Under the pieces are notes generated by a model. It ran no database searches and was not told the DNA's origin. It was given only the letters and a program-made list of their open reading frames with translations. From Candidatus Latescibacterota bacterium (GTDB lineage: Bacteria; Latescibacterota; MVCY01), in assembly GCA_030669445.1 (NCBI GenBank), contig DAOVDP010000078.1, forward strand, positions 1 to 6,188: a DNA stretch of 6,188 nucleotides, in the 5' to 3' direction. Position numbers and translations under genes: made by a program. How positions within the stretch are numbered: position 1 is the stretch's first letter; every line of letters starts with the position of its first letter. This document shows, piece after piece, positions 5,019 through 6,188 of this stretch.

Positions 5019-5903
5019 GTTTTTTAGTAAGATATAATTTTTTCGCTCCCATACGCTGGTTTTTAGGATTTTATTTTCAATAAACGAGAGAATTCTTATT
5101 GTTAGTGTATTATGTCTGTGTTTTATATTTGATTTTGAATCCTCTTTGACCCTCCAGTCCATCTGTGCTATCCTGTTTTGCATTACCCGGGGGTGGGTCT
5201 CTTGAAAAAGAGCAAGATGTTTCAGGCTGCCGTAGTCGAATCCGGCCGTTTTGTCCGGATGGTGAAGTTCTACCCATTCTCTGGGGTGGTGGAGGGAGTC
5301 CAAAGCAATTTGTTTCTGTTTCATCCTATCAGGGGGTCTGACCCAGCCGTAGTGGTAGATTTCAGCGTCTGCGGGGGCCACCCTAAGTTTCTTCTCATCT
5401 CTGCGGAAGCTCTGGGCACTTTTCCAGGAGCGGACGCCGATGCCGGTCCTCACCACTCTGATTTCGTATCTGTACCAGCCGTGAACTTTCTGGTAATGCC
5501 AGTAATCGCCGTAAAAATGTCTGTATCCGAAAAGCAACCCTTCCACCTCGGGGGTGTTTAAATATCGTTCCATCTTTGTTCTTATAATGGGAAGATGTTT
5601 CTGGTGCACCACTTCGTCGGCCTGAAGATAGAATGCCCAGTCACCAGCGCAGGCATCCAGGGCAATGTTTGTCTGTTGGGCGTTGATAGCCCCCCGGATA
5701 AAGTATCTGGGGTCCCAAACGGTTTCGATGATTCTTATCTTGTCCGAATCAATTGAACGAATTAACTCTGTGGTTCCGTCGTCCGAATCGCCGGCAACGA
5801 CGATGAACTCGTCACAGATGGGCAGGATGGAAGTGATCGACTCAACCACAGGGTAGTAGAGCTTAATGGCATTTTTTACAAAGGTGAATCCGCTGACTCT
5901 CAT
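5013..5903 (-). CDS. Glycosyltransferase family 2-like (GT-A fold) with AT-rich C-terminal tail
   Basis: A 296-residue GT-A family 2 enzyme. The N-terminal nucleotide-binding region contains VSGFTFVKNA (3-11) and EFIVVAGDSDDGT (32-44). The metal-site motif is LQADEV (93-98), with Gln where many relatives have Asp (DADE), while D96 and E97 remain. GDWAFYL at 87-93 precedes it. The later HYGWVRPPDRMKQK (184-197) is typical of a GT2 subgroup. No membrane segment is visible. Residues about 255-296 form a Lys/Ile/Asn-rich tail whose DNA is much more AT-rich than the rest of the gene. The ATG (complement of 5901-5903) has only a weak upstream GCGGAA. The gene converges on the GT4 gene with a 6-base overlap and diverges from the RelA/SpoT gene. 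It likely works in surface polysaccharide assembly, by context only. Confidence 0.9.
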   Translation of the reverse strand: MRVSGFTFVKNAIKLYYPVVESITSILPICDEFIVVAGDSDDGTTELIRSIDSDKIRIIETVWDPRYFIRGAINAQQTNIALDACAGDWAFYLQADEVVHQKHLPIIRTKMERYLNTPEVEGLLFGYRHFYGDYWHYQKVHGWYRYEIRVVRTGIGVRSWKSAQSFRRDEKKLRVAPADAEIYHYGWVRPPDRMKQKQIALDSLHHPREWVELHHPDKTAGFDYGSLKHLALFQETHPRVMQNRIAQMDWRVKEDSKSNIKHRHNTLTIRILSFIENKILKTSVWERKNYILLKNL

Positions 5904-5972
5904 CTGTTTTTCCGCAAGTTTTAGCAGTCCTCATAAGGCAGGACCTTGAGATTTACCTCAGACTTTTTGGAG

Positions 5973-5994
5973 GCCGTCGAATAAACCCGACGGC
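5973..5994. promoter_or_regulatory. GC-rich hairpin in the divergent GT2-rel intergenic region
   Basis: GCCGTCG (5973-5979) and CGACGGC (5988-5994) form a perfect 7-bp stem with an 8-base loop. It lacks a T-run directly after it on either strand, so it is not a standard intrinsic terminator. If the minus-strand promoter at 6008-6034 is real, the hairpin sits near the start of the GT2 leader, about 70 bases before its ATG, and could affect mRNA stability or act as an operator. Upstream of rel it could do the same. Confidence 0.5.
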
Positions 5995-6007
5995 TTCGAC
6001 AGGTAAA

Positions 6008-6034
6008 ACTATACATTTATCGCCGTAGTGTCAA
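6008..6034 (-). promoter_or_regulatory. Candidate promoter for the GT2 gene
   Basis: On the minus strand a perfect TTGACA (complement of 6029-6034) is followed after 15 bases by TATAGT (complement of 6008-6013; 5 of 6 to TATAAT). The 15-base spacer is shorter than the usual 16-18, which lowers confidence. The start would be near 6001, giving a leader of about 100 bases that includes the 7-bp hairpin. The candidate overlaps the region just upstream of the rel start, so the two divergent genes may interfere or be coordinated. Confidence 0.4.
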
Positions 6035-6051
6035 GCTAAAAAGGAACAGGG

Positions 6052-6188
6052 ATGCAACCGGAAACTGAAATTAACCAACTGCTGGCGCCGATTAAACCGT
6101 ACGCTAAGGACAGCGATCTGGAGCTGATAAGGCGAGCCTACGAGTTCGCCAGCCAGGCTCATCAGGGACAGAAACGCAAGTCAGGAGA
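6052..6188 (+). CDS. RelA/SpoT-family (p)ppGpp synthetase/hydrolase, N-terminal fragment (3' end outside window)
   Basis: Only the first 45 codons are present. The protein begins MQPETEINQLLAPIKPY and reaches RRAYEFASQAHQGQKRKSG (28-45), the conserved opening of the HD hydrolase domain of long RelA/SpoT homologues, normally continuing with EPY and the first metal-binding His just past the window edge. AAGGA at 6041-6045 lies 6 bases before the ATG and fixes the start. Long family members make and degrade the alarmone (p)ppGpp in the stringent response. Whether this one is bifunctional cannot be judged from the fragment. No well-spaced plus-strand promoter is obvious in the 148 bases upstream. 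Confidence 0.9.
   Translation, partial: MQPETEINQLLAPIKPYAKDSDLELIRRAYEFASQAHQGQKRKSG

Noticed and set aside
5178..5561. 127-residue plus-strand open frame opposite the GT2 gene
   Set aside because: It lies wholly antisense to a gene with clear GT2 motifs and resembles no known protein.
5973..5994. Intrinsic terminator at the rel/GT2 divergent region
   Set aside because: The stem is good but no T-run follows on either strand, and neither neighbouring gene ends here.
1..6188. CRISPR array, tRNA, rRNA, transposase, toxin-antitoxin or phage genes
   Set aside because: I looked on both strands and saw no regularly spaced repeats, cloverleaf with CCA end, or signature proteins of these kinds.

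Overview
This window is bacterial chromosomal DNA from an organism I cannot place. Supporting signs are a ribosomal protein L9 gene, a RelA/SpoT gene, strong AGGAGG-type ribosome binding sites and compact gene spacing. Base composition is moderate overall. Intergenic copies of a CACAGAGG-type repeat, familiar from many environmental and uncultivated bacterial genomes, suggest an uncultivated lineage, but no gene here fixes the phylum.

Region by region. Positions 1-877 hold the 3' part of rplI (ribosomal protein L9) followed closely by a DUF151 'bifunctional nuclease' gene, probably one transcription unit. Its ribosome binding site can fold against an adjacent CCTCC. Positions 878-1302 are non-coding but structured: a small hairpin, a candidate three-way-junction element with mutually exclusive pairings (1038-1094), an imperfect inverted repeat of the CACAGAGG family (1138-1230), and a plausible promoter (1239-1266). 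Positions 1303-1786 hold an uncharacterised 67-residue CxxC protein, then a nitroreductase that keeps only its FMN-binding N-terminal half and ends in a cluster of small dyad repeats. Positions 1851-2846 encode a polytopic permease of the ArsP/DUF318 type. A degenerate second copy of the CACAGAGG repeat lies at about 2886-2917. Positions 3025-3774 encode a FabG-like short-chain dehydrogenase with its own strong ribosome binding site.

Positions 3903-5018 (+) encode a GT-B glycosyltransferase (family 4-like). Positions 5013-5903 (-) encode a GT-A family 2-like glycosyltransferase. The two converge and both stop inside one CTATAG palindrome. They probably act in surface polysaccharide or glycolipid assembly. 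The GT2 gene diverges from a RelA/SpoT (p)ppGpp enzyme gene, of which only the first 45 codons are present (6052 to the end). The 148-base divergent region holds a candidate promoter for the GT2 gene and a GC-rich hairpin in its leader.

There is no clear defence system, CRISPR array, tRNA, rRNA or complete mobile element. The most interesting material is the non-coding structure at 994-1094, the small CxxC gene with its decayed nitroreductase, and the AT-rich tail of the GT2 gene. None of these amounts to a demonstrated new system.
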